In this document: positions 10,701 to 18,913 of the stretch, piece by piece | Layout: every line of letters begins with the position of its first letter | Position numbering within the stretch: the stretch's first letter is position 1 | Assembly (NCBI RefSeq): GCF_001704115.1 | Contig: NZ_CP016895.1 | Coordinates: 1,240,001-1,304,000, forward strand | Origin: Acinetobacter larvae | Lineage (GTDB): Bacteria > Pseudomonadota > Gammaproteobacteria > Pseudomonadales > Moraxellaceae | DNA: 64,000 nt | Direction of reading: 5' to 3' | Notes under the pieces: model-generated | Told to the model about the DNA's origin: nothing | Seen by the model: only the letters and a program-made list of their open reading frames with translations | Databases searched by the model: none | Translations under genes and position numbers: made by a program

Positions 10701-13700
10701 TCAACTCTTTACATCGAATGAAAAAATCAAAGAGCTTGATGACAAAATCAAAGATTCAGGTTTGATCGGAGATGATGGTAAGGCAATCGCTGCGGTAACT
10801 TATGATAAAAACGGTAATGTTGTACTAACTGGTAAAGACGGTAGTCTGATCAGCAATGTTACAGGTGGTAGCATTGCAGCAAATTCAAGCGAAGCCATTA
10901 ATGGTAGTCAGCTATATGCAACGGGTAAATCTGTAGCCGATGCGCTCGGTGGCGGTGCAACGATTGGTGCTGATGGTAAAGTGACTGCGCCAACTTATAC
11001 CGTTGATGGTAAAGAAGTGAAGAGTGTTGGCGATGCCATTAGCAATGTTGATGGTCGTGTAACAGATAACACTAGCAGCATTACAAGCATCACTGAAACA
11101 CTAAACCAAGGTGCCTTTAGTGTATCTGCCAATGGTACGGGTGCGGTGAAGGTTGCCAAAGATGCAACCATCGACTACACCAATAAAGATGGCAATATTA
11201 ACATTACGCAAAGTGGCACAGACTTCCAATTTAACTTGGCAGATCAGCTGACAGTCAAAGACGGCATTAAAGTCGGCACTGATGGTCCATCACTCGGTAA
11301 AGATGGTATTGATGCGGCAAACAAGGTCATTAGTAATGTTGGTGCTGGTACGGTAGGTGCTGGTTCTAAAGATGCCGTGACAGGTGATCAACTCTTTACA
11401 TCGAATGAAAAAATCAAAGAGCTTGATGACAAAATCAAAGATTCAGGTTTGATCGGAGATGATGGTAAGGCAATCGCTGCGGTAACTTATGATAAAAACG
11501 GTAATGTTGTACTAACTGGTAAAGACGGTAGTCTGATCAGCAATGTTAAAGGTGGTAGCATCGCAGCAAATTCAAGCGAAGCTATTAATGGTAGCCAGCT
11601 GTATGCAACGGGTAAATCTGTAGCAGATGCCTTAGGTGGCGGTGCAACGATTGATGCTGATGGTAAAGTGACTGCGCCAACTTATACCGTTGATGGTAAA
11701 GAAGTGAAAAGTGTTGGCGATGCGATTAGCAATGTTGATGGTCGTGTAACTGATAACACCAGCAGCATTAGCAACATCACTGAAACCTTAAACCAAGGTG
11801 CCTTTAGTGTATCTGCCAATGGTACGGGTGCGGTGAAGGTTGCCAAAGATGCAACCATCGACTACACCAATAAAGATGGCAATATTAAGATTACGCAAAG
11901 TGGTACTGACTTCCAATTTAACTTGGCAGATCAACTGACAGTCAAAGACGGCATTAAAGTCGGCACTGATGGTCCTTCGCTTGGTAAAGATGGTATTGAT
12001 GCAGCAGGTACGGTAATCAGTAACATCAAAGATGGTGTTAATGCTGGCGATGCAGTAAGCAAAGGTCAATTAGACAAGCGCTTAGAAAGTGCAGGCGTTC
12101 TCGATAAAGACGGTAAAGCGATTGCTGCGGTAACTTATGATAAAAACGGTAATGTTGTACTAACTGGTAAAGACGGTAGTCTGATCAGCAATGTTAAAGG
12201 TGGTAGCATCGCAGCAAATTCAAGCGAAGCTATTAATGGTAGCCAGCTGTATGCAACGGGTAAATCTGTAGCAGATGCCTTAGGTGGCGGTGCAACGATT
12301 GATGCTGATGGTAAAGTGACTGCGCCAACTTATACCGTTGATGGTAAAGAAGTGAAGAGTGTTGGCGATGCCATTAGCAATGTTGATGGTCGTGTAACAG
12401 ATAACACCAGCAGCATTAGCAACATCACTGAAACCTTAAACCAAGGTGCCTTTAGTGTATCTGCCAATGGTACGGGTGCAGTGAAGGTAGCCAAAGATGC
12501 AATCATCGACTACACCAATAAAGATGGCAATATTAACATTACGCAAAGTGGTACAGACTTCCAATTTAACTTGGCAGATCAACTGACAGTCAAAGACGGC
12601 ATTAAAGTCGGCACTGATGGTCCTTCGCTTGGTAAAGACGGTATCGATGCAGCAAACAAAGTCATTAGTAATGTTGGTACTGGTACAGTAGGTGCTGGTT
12701 CTAAGGATGCAGTGACAGGTGATCAACTCTTTACATCGAATGAAAAAATCAAAGAGCTTGATGACAAAATCAAAGATTCAGGTTTGATCGGAGATGATGG
12801 TAAAGCAATCGCTGCGGTAACTTATGATAAAAACGGTAATGTTGTACTAACTGGTAAAGACGGTAGTCTGATCAGCAATGTTAAAGGTGGTAGCATCGCA
12901 GCAAATTCAAGCGAAGCTATTAATGGTAGCCAGCTGTATGCAACGGGTAAATCTGTAGCAGATGCCTTAGGTGGCGGTGCAACGATTGATGCTGATGGTA
13001 AAGTGACTGCGCCAACTTATACCGTTGATGGTAAAGAAGTGAAAAGTGTTGGCGATGCGATTAGCAATGTTGATGGTCGTGTAACTGATAACACCAGCAG
13101 CATTAGCAACATCACTGAAACCTTAAACCAAGGTGCCTTTAGTGTATCTGCCAATGGTACGGGTGCGGTGAAGGTTGCCAAAGATGCAACCATCGACTAC
13201 ACCAATAAAGATGGCAATATTAAGATTACGCAAAGTGGTACTGACTTCCAATTTAACTTGGCAGATCAACTGACAGTCAAAGACGGCATTAAAGTCGGTA
13301 CTGATGGTCCTTCACTCGGTAAAGATGGTATCGATGCGGCAAACAAAGTTATTAGTAATGTTGGTGCTGGTACGGTAGGTGCTGGTTCTAAGGATGCAGT
13401 GACAGGTGATCAACTCTTTACATCGAATGAAAAAATCAAAGAGCTTGATGACAAAATCAAAGATTCAGGTTTGATCGGAGATGATGGTAAGGCAATCGCT
13501 GCGGTAACTTATGATAAAAACGGTAATGTTGTATTAACTGGTAAAGACGGTAGTCTGATCAGCAATGTTACAGGTGGTAGCATCGCAGCAAATTCAAGCG
13601 AAGCCATTAATGGTAGCCAGCTGTATGCAACGGGTAAATCTGTAGCCGATGCGCTCGGTGGCGGTGCAACGATTGGTGCTGATGGTAAAGTGACTGCGCC

Positions 13701-16700
13701 TACTTATACCGTTGATGGTAAAGAAGTGAAAAGTGTTGGTGATGCCATCAGCAATGTTGATGGTCGTGTAACTGATAACACCAGCAGCATTAGCAACATC
13801 ACTGAAACCTTAAACCAAGGTGCCTTTAGTGTATCTGCCAATGGTACGGGTGCGGTGAAGGTTGCCAAAGATGCAACCATCGACTACACCAATAAAGATG
13901 GCAATATTAAGATTACACAAAGTGGCACAGATTTTGAGTTCGACCTAGCAGACACTATACGTGTTAAAAAAGAGATACAAGTTGGTGGCATTACTTTATC
14001 TGATAAAGGTTTGGATATCAGCAATGGGCCAAACATTACTCAAGGTGGAATTAATGCTGGTGGCACAAGAGTAACCAATATCGGTAAAGGTGCCTTGAAA
14101 GAAGGTTCTTCAGATGCTGTGACTGGTGGACAATTGTACGATACCAATAAAGCTGTAGCAGATGCTTTAGGTGGTGGTTCAACTGTTGGTACAGATGGTA
14201 AAGTCACTGCGCCTACTTATACCGTTGATGGCAAAGAAGTGAAAAGTGTTGGCGATGCGATCAGCAATGTTGATGGTCGTGTAACAGATAACACCACCAA
14301 CATTAGCAACATCACTGAAACACTAAACCAAGGTGCCTTTAGTGTATCTGCCAATGGTACGGGTGCGGTGAAGGTTGCTAAAGATGCAACCATCGACTAC
14401 ACCAATAAAGATGGCAATATTAACATTACGCAAAGTGGTACGGACTTCCAATTTAACTTGGCAGATCAATTGACAGTTAAAGACGGCATTAAAGTCGGTA
14501 CTGATGGTCCTTCGCTTGGTAAAGATGGTATTGATGCAGCAGGTACGGTAATCAGTAACATCAAAGATGGTGTTAATGCTGGCGATGCAGTAAGCAAGGG
14601 TCAATTAGACAAGCGCTTAGAAAGTGCAGGCGTTCTCGATAAAGACGGTAATACAATTGCTGCAGTGACTTATGGTGATGACGACAATGTTGTGCTGAAA
14701 GGCAAAGATGGTAGCGTGATTAGCAATCTCGGTGCAGGAAAAATTACTGATCAATCAACCGAAGCGGTCAATGGTAGCCAGCTGTACGCGACTGGTAAAT
14801 CTGTAGCCGATGCGCTCGGTGGCGGTGCAACGATTGGTGCTGATGGTAAAGTGACTGCACCAAGCTATACCGTTGATGGTAAAACCGTAAATAACCTTGG
14901 TGATGCCATTAGCAATGTTGATGGTCGTGTAACAGATAACACCACCAACATTACCAACATCACTGAAACCTTAAATCAAGGTGCCTTCAGTGTATCTGCC
15001 AATGGTACGGGTGCGGTGAAGGTTGAGAAAGATGCAACCATTAACTATGCCAATAAAGATGGCAATATTAAGATTACGCAAAGTGGTACGGACTTCCAAT
15101 TTAACTTGGCAGATCAATTGACAGTCAAAGACGGCATTAAAGTCGGTACTGATGGTCCTTCGCTTGGTAAAGATGGTATTGATGCAGCAGGTACGGTAAT
15201 CAGTAACATCAAAGATGGTATCAATGCTGGCGATGCAGTGAGCAAAGGTCAATTAGACAAGCGCTTAGAAAGTGCAGGCGTTCTCGATAAAGACGGTAAT
15301 GCAATTGCTGCAGTGACTTATGGTGAAGATGGTAATGTTGTGCTGAAAGGCAAAGATGGTAAAGCGAGTCATATTCGCAATGTTGCGGCAGGTACAATAA
15401 CTGCAACCTCAACAGATGCAGTCAATGGTGCTCAGATTTATAACAGCAATAAAGCTGTAGCGGATGCCTTAGGTGGTGGTGCTACGGTTGATGCCGATGG
15501 TAAAGTCACTGCACCAACTTATACCGTTGATGGTAAAACGGTGAATAATCTCGGTGATGCCATTACCAATGTCGATAAATCTATTACCAATGTTGATAAC
15601 CGCGTAACCAACATCACTGAAACCCTAGACAAAGGTGCCTTTAGTGTTTCTGCCAATGGTACGGGTGCAGTGAAGGTTGAGAAAGATGCAACCATTAACT
15701 ATGCCAATAAAGATGGCAATATTAACATTACGCAAAGTGGTACGGACTTCCAATTTAACTTGGCAGATCAATTGACAGTCAAAGACGGCATTAAAGTCGG
15801 TACTGATGGTCCTTCGCTTGGTAAAGATGGTATTGATGCAGCAGGTACGGTAATCAGTAACATCAAAGACGGTATCAATGCTGGCGATGCAGTGAGCAAA
15901 GGTCAATTAGACAAGCGCTTAGAAAGTGCAGGCGTTCTCGATAAAGACGGTAATGCAATTGCTGCAGTGACTTATGGTGAAGATGGTAATGTTGTGCTGA
16001 AAGGCAAAGATGGTAAAGCGAGTCATATTCGCAATGTTGCCGCAGGTACAATAACTGCAACCTCAACAGATGCAGTCAATGGTGCTCAGATTTATAACAG
16101 CAATAAATCTGTAGCGGATGCCTTAGGTGGTGGTGCTACGGTTGATGCCGATGGTAAAGTCACTGCACCAACTTATACCGTTGATGGTAAAACCGTGAAT
16201 AACCTCGGTGATGCCATTACCAATGTCGATAAATCTATTACCAATGTTGATAACCGCGTAACCAACATCACTGAAACCCTAGACAAAGGTGCCTTTAGTG
16301 TTTCTGCCAATGGTACGGGTGCGGTGAAGGTTGAGAAAGATGCAACCATTAACTATGCCAATAAAGATGGCAATATTAACATTACGCAAAGTGGTACAGA
16401 TTTTGAGTTCGATCTAGCCGACACTATAAAAGTCGATAACGTGAATGTCGCAAATGCGGTGAAAGTTGGTAACAATGTTGCATTAACCAATAAGGGCTTA
16501 GAAATTGTCGATGGACCAAGTATTACGCAAGGTGGTATTAATGCTGGTGGCACTAGAGTGACAAATCTTGCTAAAGGCGCACTGACAGCAGGTTCTACCG
16601 ATGCAGTAATTGGTAGTCAATTATTTGAATCGAATGAAAAAATCAAAGATTTAAATGACAAAATTATCAATTCAGGCATTATTGGCAATGCCGTAACCTA

Positions 16701-18573
16701 TGATGATCAAGGCGTTGTAACGCTTAGAGAAAATGCTGGTAAAGGCACAACGATTAGTAATGTTGCTGCTGGCACAGTTGCTGCAGACTCTACAGAGGCT
16801 GTCAATGGCGCTCAGATCTATAGCAGCAATCAATCTGTAGCGAATGCCTTAGGTGGTGGTGCAACGGTTGGTACAGATGGTAAAGTCACTGCGCCAAGCT
16901 ATAGCGTGGATGGTAAAACCGTCAATAACCTCGGTGATGCGATTAGCAATGTTGATGGTCGTGTAACAGATAACACCAGCAGCATTACGAGCATCACTGA
17001 GACCCTAAACCAAGGTGCCTTTAGTGTATCTGCCAATGGTACGGGTGCGGTGAAGGTTGCCAAAGATGCAACCATCGACTACACCAATAAAGATGGCAAT
17101 ATTAACATTACGCAAAGTGGTACGGACTTCCAATTTAACTTGGCAGATCAGCTGACAGTCAAAGATGGCATTAAAATTGGCGCCAATGGTCCATCAATAA
17201 CTAAAGATGGTATTGATGCGGCAGGTACGGTAATCAGTAACATCAAAGACGGTATCAATGCTGGTGATGCAGTGAGCAAAGGTCAGTTAGACAAGAGCTT
17301 AAAAGACGTTGGTATTTTGGGTGAAGATGGCAAACTCTTAAATGTCGTAACTTATGATGAAAGCGGCAAAGTGAGCCTCAATGACAATGCCGGTCAAGGC
17401 AGTACATTGACCAATGTTGCTAATGGCAAAATTGCGAAAGATTCTCGTGATGCGATTAATGGTGGTCAACTCTTTACCAGTAATGAGAACCTTGCCAAAG
17501 CCTTGGGCGGAGGTGCAATGCTAGACAATAACGGCAATCTCATTGGACCTAATTATCAGATAGGTGGTCAAGTCTTTACCAATATCGGTGGTGCATTAAG
17601 CAATATCGATGGTCGAGTGAGTACGATCCAAGGTCAAGTCAATAATATTGTCGCCAAATCTGAAGGCACTGTAAGTTATGCTGTTGATGGAAATGGTCAG
17701 GTTGATAAAGACAAATTGGAGTTAGCTGGCAAACCAGCAAACATTGCTAAAGACAGTAAAGGGAATAGTGTCGTGACTTCTGGTGGTACAACCATTCAAA
17801 ATGTTGCGAACGGTGTTACCGCTTCTGATGCAGTCAATAAAGGCCAATTAGACAAAACTTTATCTGATGCCAAAGACTATACCGATCAGCGTATTAATGA
17901 CGTGACCAATGGTATGAGTGAAGACATTAGCAATGTGAAAACTGATGTAAATAACCTCAAAGAGGGTAAAGACGGGATGTTCCAAGTCAATACCCAAGCA
18001 CCTGCAGTTAAACCAAAAGCAACTGCTGAAAACACACTTGCTGGTGGTAGTGGTGCAGAGGCAAGTGCTGAAAATGCAGTCGCATTGGGTAATAATGCGG
18101 TTGCCAAAGGCAAAAATAGCGTAGCACTCGGTCAGGGCTCAGTTGCAGATCGTGAGAATACCGTCTCTGTTGGTAGTGAAGGCAAAGAACGTCAAATTAC
18201 CAATGTTGCAGCGGGAACCAAGGCGACTGATGCCGTGAATGTATCGCAATTAAATGATGTGAAATCTACACTTGCCGAAACGCAAGAGGTCTTCACACAA
18301 CAAATTAATGATACAAACCGCTATGTTTATAATGTCGACAAACATTCTCGTGCCGGTATTGCGGGCGTGTCGGCCATGGCGAACATTCCACAAGTTATGG
18401 CTGGTGGTCAGAAGTCATTAGGGGTCGGTGTTGGTAGCTATCGTGGTCAAAATGCGATTGCTGTCGGTGGTTCGTTCTCATCTGATGATGGCAAATGGGT
18501 CTTCAAAGGCAGTGCGGCATTTAACAGCCAAGACAAATCTACCGTTGGTGCTGGTGTGAGTCGCGTATGGTAA
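7783..18573 (+). CDS. Giant trimeric autotransporter adhesin (YadA/Hia type)
   Basis: Type Vc autotransporter, about 3596 residues, predicted to form a long homotrimeric fibre on the outer membrane for adhesion and biofilm. It begins with an extended signal peptide region (MNKVYKCIWNASLGTWVAVS) and a hydrophobic signal core ending near NAAG (residues ~50-70). The head, to about residue 800, is rich in SIALG/VAIG/AIG YadA-like repeats with necks DAVNGSQL; a head-to-neck block is duplicated (8595-8850 and 9382-9640). The stalk, about 882-3100, carries eleven copies of a long module. A short second head (NAVALGNNAVAKGKNSVALG) precedes a coiled coil and the roughly 75-residue four-strand YadA anchor ending in Trp. 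The frame opens with GTG at 7774, but that GTG lies in the AAGGTG ribosome-binding site, so ATG 7783 is chosen. The anchor differs in type from that of the next adhesin. It has its own terminator and no TpgA-like partner gene. Confidence 0.92.
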   Translation: MNKVYKCIWNASLGTWVAVSELASSKKKTKSSVNEVGCKSTPKATSKSILLLSVTALTLALSSLSHVNAAGTNSITLGKNAKPIGNNSIALGENTVAAGENATVIGGHSSSTSINLATVNLNSNTIKSGLGLATTATNFYGNIAARYVTSIGTSNAILSGSSVAIGNKITILNGNTISSLADLDNQSKLYGDKTSARSVAVGDTIEIGANSGDSIALGVGTKIGAGSKGAISIGAESKSGAVKAVALGMGSSASATDSVAIGSNSQATLANTVSFGSSSLQRKLTFVAPGAVANASFDAVNGSQLFLTNSKLADSLGGGSKLNADGSITGPSYTVNGKNITNVGAALSELSNQISTSANGGTPVLQTDAAFSFQTNGQYWGTLSGRDDIKLDQAGLSEKYFYGYAIGRDAIVRNSTSNNNKGNANIAFGDSTLAEGSHSIAMGAAATANGGIALGAFSVGKSQGVAVGREAIANTNSVAIGAISSAVSTGGVAIGRFATVDKNDAIALGRNAKAVHENAIAIGAASLTSAANTVSFGSSSLQRKLTFVAPGAIANASFDAVNGSQLYLTNSKLADSLGGGSKLNADGSITGPSYTVNGKNVTNVGAALSELSDQISTSNGSVAVPISTSTSGDMTIRNKDDWLLLSDEYYKDKVTTGGTNVAVGNSILMGENAVIENPDGGTKHGGAVLIGSNARGESYGSVVLGASGYAKGSGTAIGTLTVAGDSAVAVGRNALANNKSTAIGRDALAKAENSIALGNGSSVTAQNSIAIGNASTATAADTVSFGNETLQRKLTNVNKGIISEDSVDAVNGSQLYATGKSVADALGGGATIGADGKVTAPTYTVDGKEVKSVGDAISNVDGRVTDNTTNISNITETLNQGAFSVSANGTGAVKVAKDATIDYTNKDGNINITQSGTDFQFNLADQLTVKDGIKVGTDGPSLGKDGIDAANKVISNVGTGTVGAGSKDAVTGDQLFTSNEKIKELDDKIKDSGLIGDDGKAIAAVTYDKNGNVVLTGKDGSLISNVTGGSIAANSSEAINGSQLYATGKSVADALGGGATIGADGKVTAPTYTVDGKEVKSVGDAISNVDGRVTDNTSSITSITETLNQGAFSVSANGTGAVKVAKDATIDYTNKDGNINITQSGTDFQFNLADQLTVKDGIKVGTDGPSLGKDGIDAANKVISNVGAGTVGAGSKDAVTGDQLFTSNEKIKELDDKIKDSGLIGDDGKAIAAVTYDKNGNVVLTGKDGSLISNVKGGSIAANSSEAINGSQLYATGKSVADALGGGATIDADGKVTAPTYTVDGKEVKSVGDAISNVDGRVTDNTSSISNITETLNQGAFSVSANGTGAVKVAKDATIDYTNKDGNIKITQSGTDFQFNLADQLTVKDGIKVGTDGPSLGKDGIDAAGTVISNIKDGVNAGDAVSKGQLDKRLESAGVLDKDGKAIAAVTYDKNGNVVLTGKDGSLISNVKGGSIAANSSEAINGSQLYATGKSVADALGGGATIDADGKVTAPTYTVDGKEVKSVGDAISNVDGRVTDNTSSISNITETLNQGAFSVSANGTGAVKVAKDAIIDYTNKDGNINITQSGTDFQFNLADQLTVKDGIKVGTDGPSLGKDGIDAANKVISNVGTGTVGAGSKDAVTGDQLFTSNEKIKELDDKIKDSGLIGDDGKAIAAVTYDKNGNVVLTGKDGSLISNVKGGSIAANSSEAINGSQLYATGKSVADALGGGATIDADGKVTAPTYTVDGKEVKSVGDAISNVDGRVTDNTSSISNITETLNQGAFSVSANGTGAVKVAKDATIDYTNKDGNIKITQSGTDFQFNLADQLTVKDGIKVGTDGPSLGKDGIDAANKVISNVGAGTVGAGSKDAVTGDQLFTSNEKIKELDDKIKDSGLIGDDGKAIAAVTYDKNGNVVLTGKDGSLISNVTGGSIAANSSEAINGSQLYATGKSVADALGGGATIGADGKVTAPTYTVDGKEVKSVGDAISNVDGRVTDNTSSISNITETLNQGAFSVSANGTGAVKVAKDATIDYTNKDGNIKITQSGTDFEFDLADTIRVKKEIQVGGITLSDKGLDISNGPNITQGGINAGGTRVTNIGKGALKEGSSDAVTGGQLYDTNKAVADALGGGSTVGTDGKVTAPTYTVDGKEVKSVGDAISNVDGRVTDNTTNISNITETLNQGAFSVSANGTGAVKVAKDATIDYTNKDGNINITQSGTDFQFNLADQLTVKDGIKVGTDGPSLGKDGIDAAGTVISNIKDGVNAGDAVSKGQLDKRLESAGVLDKDGNTIAAVTYGDDDNVVLKGKDGSVISNLGAGKITDQSTEAVNGSQLYATGKSVADALGGGATIGADGKVTAPSYTVDGKTVNNLGDAISNVDGRVTDNTTNITNITETLNQGAFSVSANGTGAVKVEKDATINYANKDGNIKITQSGTDFQFNLADQLTVKDGIKVGTDGPSLGKDGIDAAGTVISNIKDGINAGDAVSKGQLDKRLESAGVLDKDGNAIAAVTYGEDGNVVLKGKDGKASHIRNVAAGTITATSTDAVNGAQIYNSNKAVADALGGGATVDADGKVTAPTYTVDGKTVNNLGDAITNVDKSITNVDNRVTNITETLDKGAFSVSANGTGAVKVEKDATINYANKDGNINITQSGTDFQFNLADQLTVKDGIKVGTDGPSLGKDGIDAAGTVISNIKDGINAGDAVSKGQLDKRLESAGVLDKDGNAIAAVTYGEDGNVVLKGKDGKASHIRNVAAGTITATSTDAVNGAQIYNSNKSVADALGGGATVDADGKVTAPTYTVDGKTVNNLGDAITNVDKSITNVDNRVTNITETLDKGAFSVSANGTGAVKVEKDATINYANKDGNINITQSGTDFEFDLADTIKVDNVNVANAVKVGNNVALTNKGLEIVDGPSITQGGINAGGTRVTNLAKGALTAGSTDAVIGSQLFESNEKIKDLNDKIINSGIIGNAVTYDDQGVVTLRENAGKGTTISNVAAGTVAADSTEAVNGAQIYSSNQSVANALGGGATVGTDGKVTAPSYSVDGKTVNNLGDAISNVDGRVTDNTSSITSITETLNQGAFSVSANGTGAVKVAKDATIDYTNKDGNINITQSGTDFQFNLADQLTVKDGIKIGANGPSITKDGIDAAGTVISNIKDGINAGDAVSKGQLDKSLKDVGILGEDGKLLNVVTYDESGKVSLNDNAGQGSTLTNVANGKIAKDSRDAINGGQLFTSNENLAKALGGGAMLDNNGNLIGPNYQIGGQVFTNIGGALSNIDGRVSTIQGQVNNIVAKSEGTVSYAVDGNGQVDKDKLELAGKPANIAKDSKGNSVVTSGGTTIQNVANGVTASDAVNKGQLDKTLSDAKDYTDQRINDVTNGMSEDISNVKTDVNNLKEGKDGMFQVNTQAPAVKPKATAENTLAGGSGAEASAENAVALGNNAVAKGKNSVALGQGSVADRENTVSVGSEGKERQITNVAAGTKATDAVNVSQLNDVKSTLAETQEVFTQQINDTNRYVYNVDKHSRAGIAGVSAMANIPQVMAGGQKSLGVGVGSYRGQNAIAVGGSFSSDDGKWVFKGSAAFNSQDKSTVGAGVSRVW
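8595..9640 (+). repeat. Duplicated head-neck block in the first adhesin
   Basis: Two copies (8595-8850 and 9382-9640) encode nearly the same stretch, starting SFGSSSLQRKLTFVAPGA, passing DAVNGSQL and ending GAALSELS. The copies differ at scattered synonymous and a few replacement positions, and the spacer between them encodes different head repeats. It is an internal duplication within a coding region. Confidence 0.85.
10426..17700 (+). repeat. Eleven stalk modules of the first adhesin
   Basis: The segment encoding GAFSVSANGTGAVKV recurs at 10426, 11113, 11800, 12448, 13135, 13822, 14335, 14983, 15637, 16291 and 17017. Spacings are 687, 687, 648, 687, 687, 513, 648, 654, 654 and 726 bp, all multiples of three. 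A 687-bp unit with the NKVISNVG / DQLFTSNEKIKELDDKI version alternates with shorter units carrying the GTVISNIKDG / SKGQLDKRLESAG version. Long stretches are almost identical in DNA, so the array looks like a product of unequal recombination and module shuffling. Confidence 0.9.
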
Positions 18574-18622
18574 GTAAATACTGCTAAAAAACACCAATCT
18601 CATTAATTTTTTGAAACAAAAA

Positions 18623-18653
18623 AGATCACCTCTGCGGAGGTGGTCTTTTTTTT
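18623..18653 (+). terminator. Intrinsic terminator of the first adhesin gene
   Basis: AGATCACCTC and GAGGTGGTCT form a 10-bp stem with a 4-nt loop and one G-T pair, followed by a run of T. It lies 50 bp after the stop and separates the two adhesin genes into distinct transcripts. Confidence 0.9.
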
Positions 18654-18913
18654 GGGGAGCAATTTTCTAACTTTGCATACAAATTCCTAGAAATGAGTAC
18701 TAGTTTGTTTATATTTTAATTTTATTGATAACACTGAAATTAATGACTAAAAGGACGATAAAAATACAAAAAATGATCTAATTGAACATATGTTATACAA
18801 AAAATGTTTAAAAATTACATTTGTAGTGTATGATTGCGATGTTTTTGATCAAAGCGTGATTTGTATCACTATTTAAAATTGAGTTCATTGAGAAACTCAT
18901 TGGGGTTGGTATT
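18654..18913 (+). promoter_or_regulatory. Promoter region of the AtaA-like gene
   Basis: This AT-rich stretch has no gene. It contains a perfect palindrome AACATATGTT at 18785-18794, a possible -10 hexamer TATGAT at 18829-18834 without a clear -35, and a CRP-like site CGTGA-N6-TCACT at 18855-18870, only 43 bp before the start codon. If the hexamer is used, that site would lie just downstream of the transcription start, a place suited to repression. Confidence 0.4.

Noticed and set aside
10414..15906. Repeated minus-strand open frames of 93-96 codons, evenly spaced
   Set aside because: They are reverse-strand shadows of the adhesin stalk modules; they recur only because the module DNA repeats, with no start signals or known motifs.
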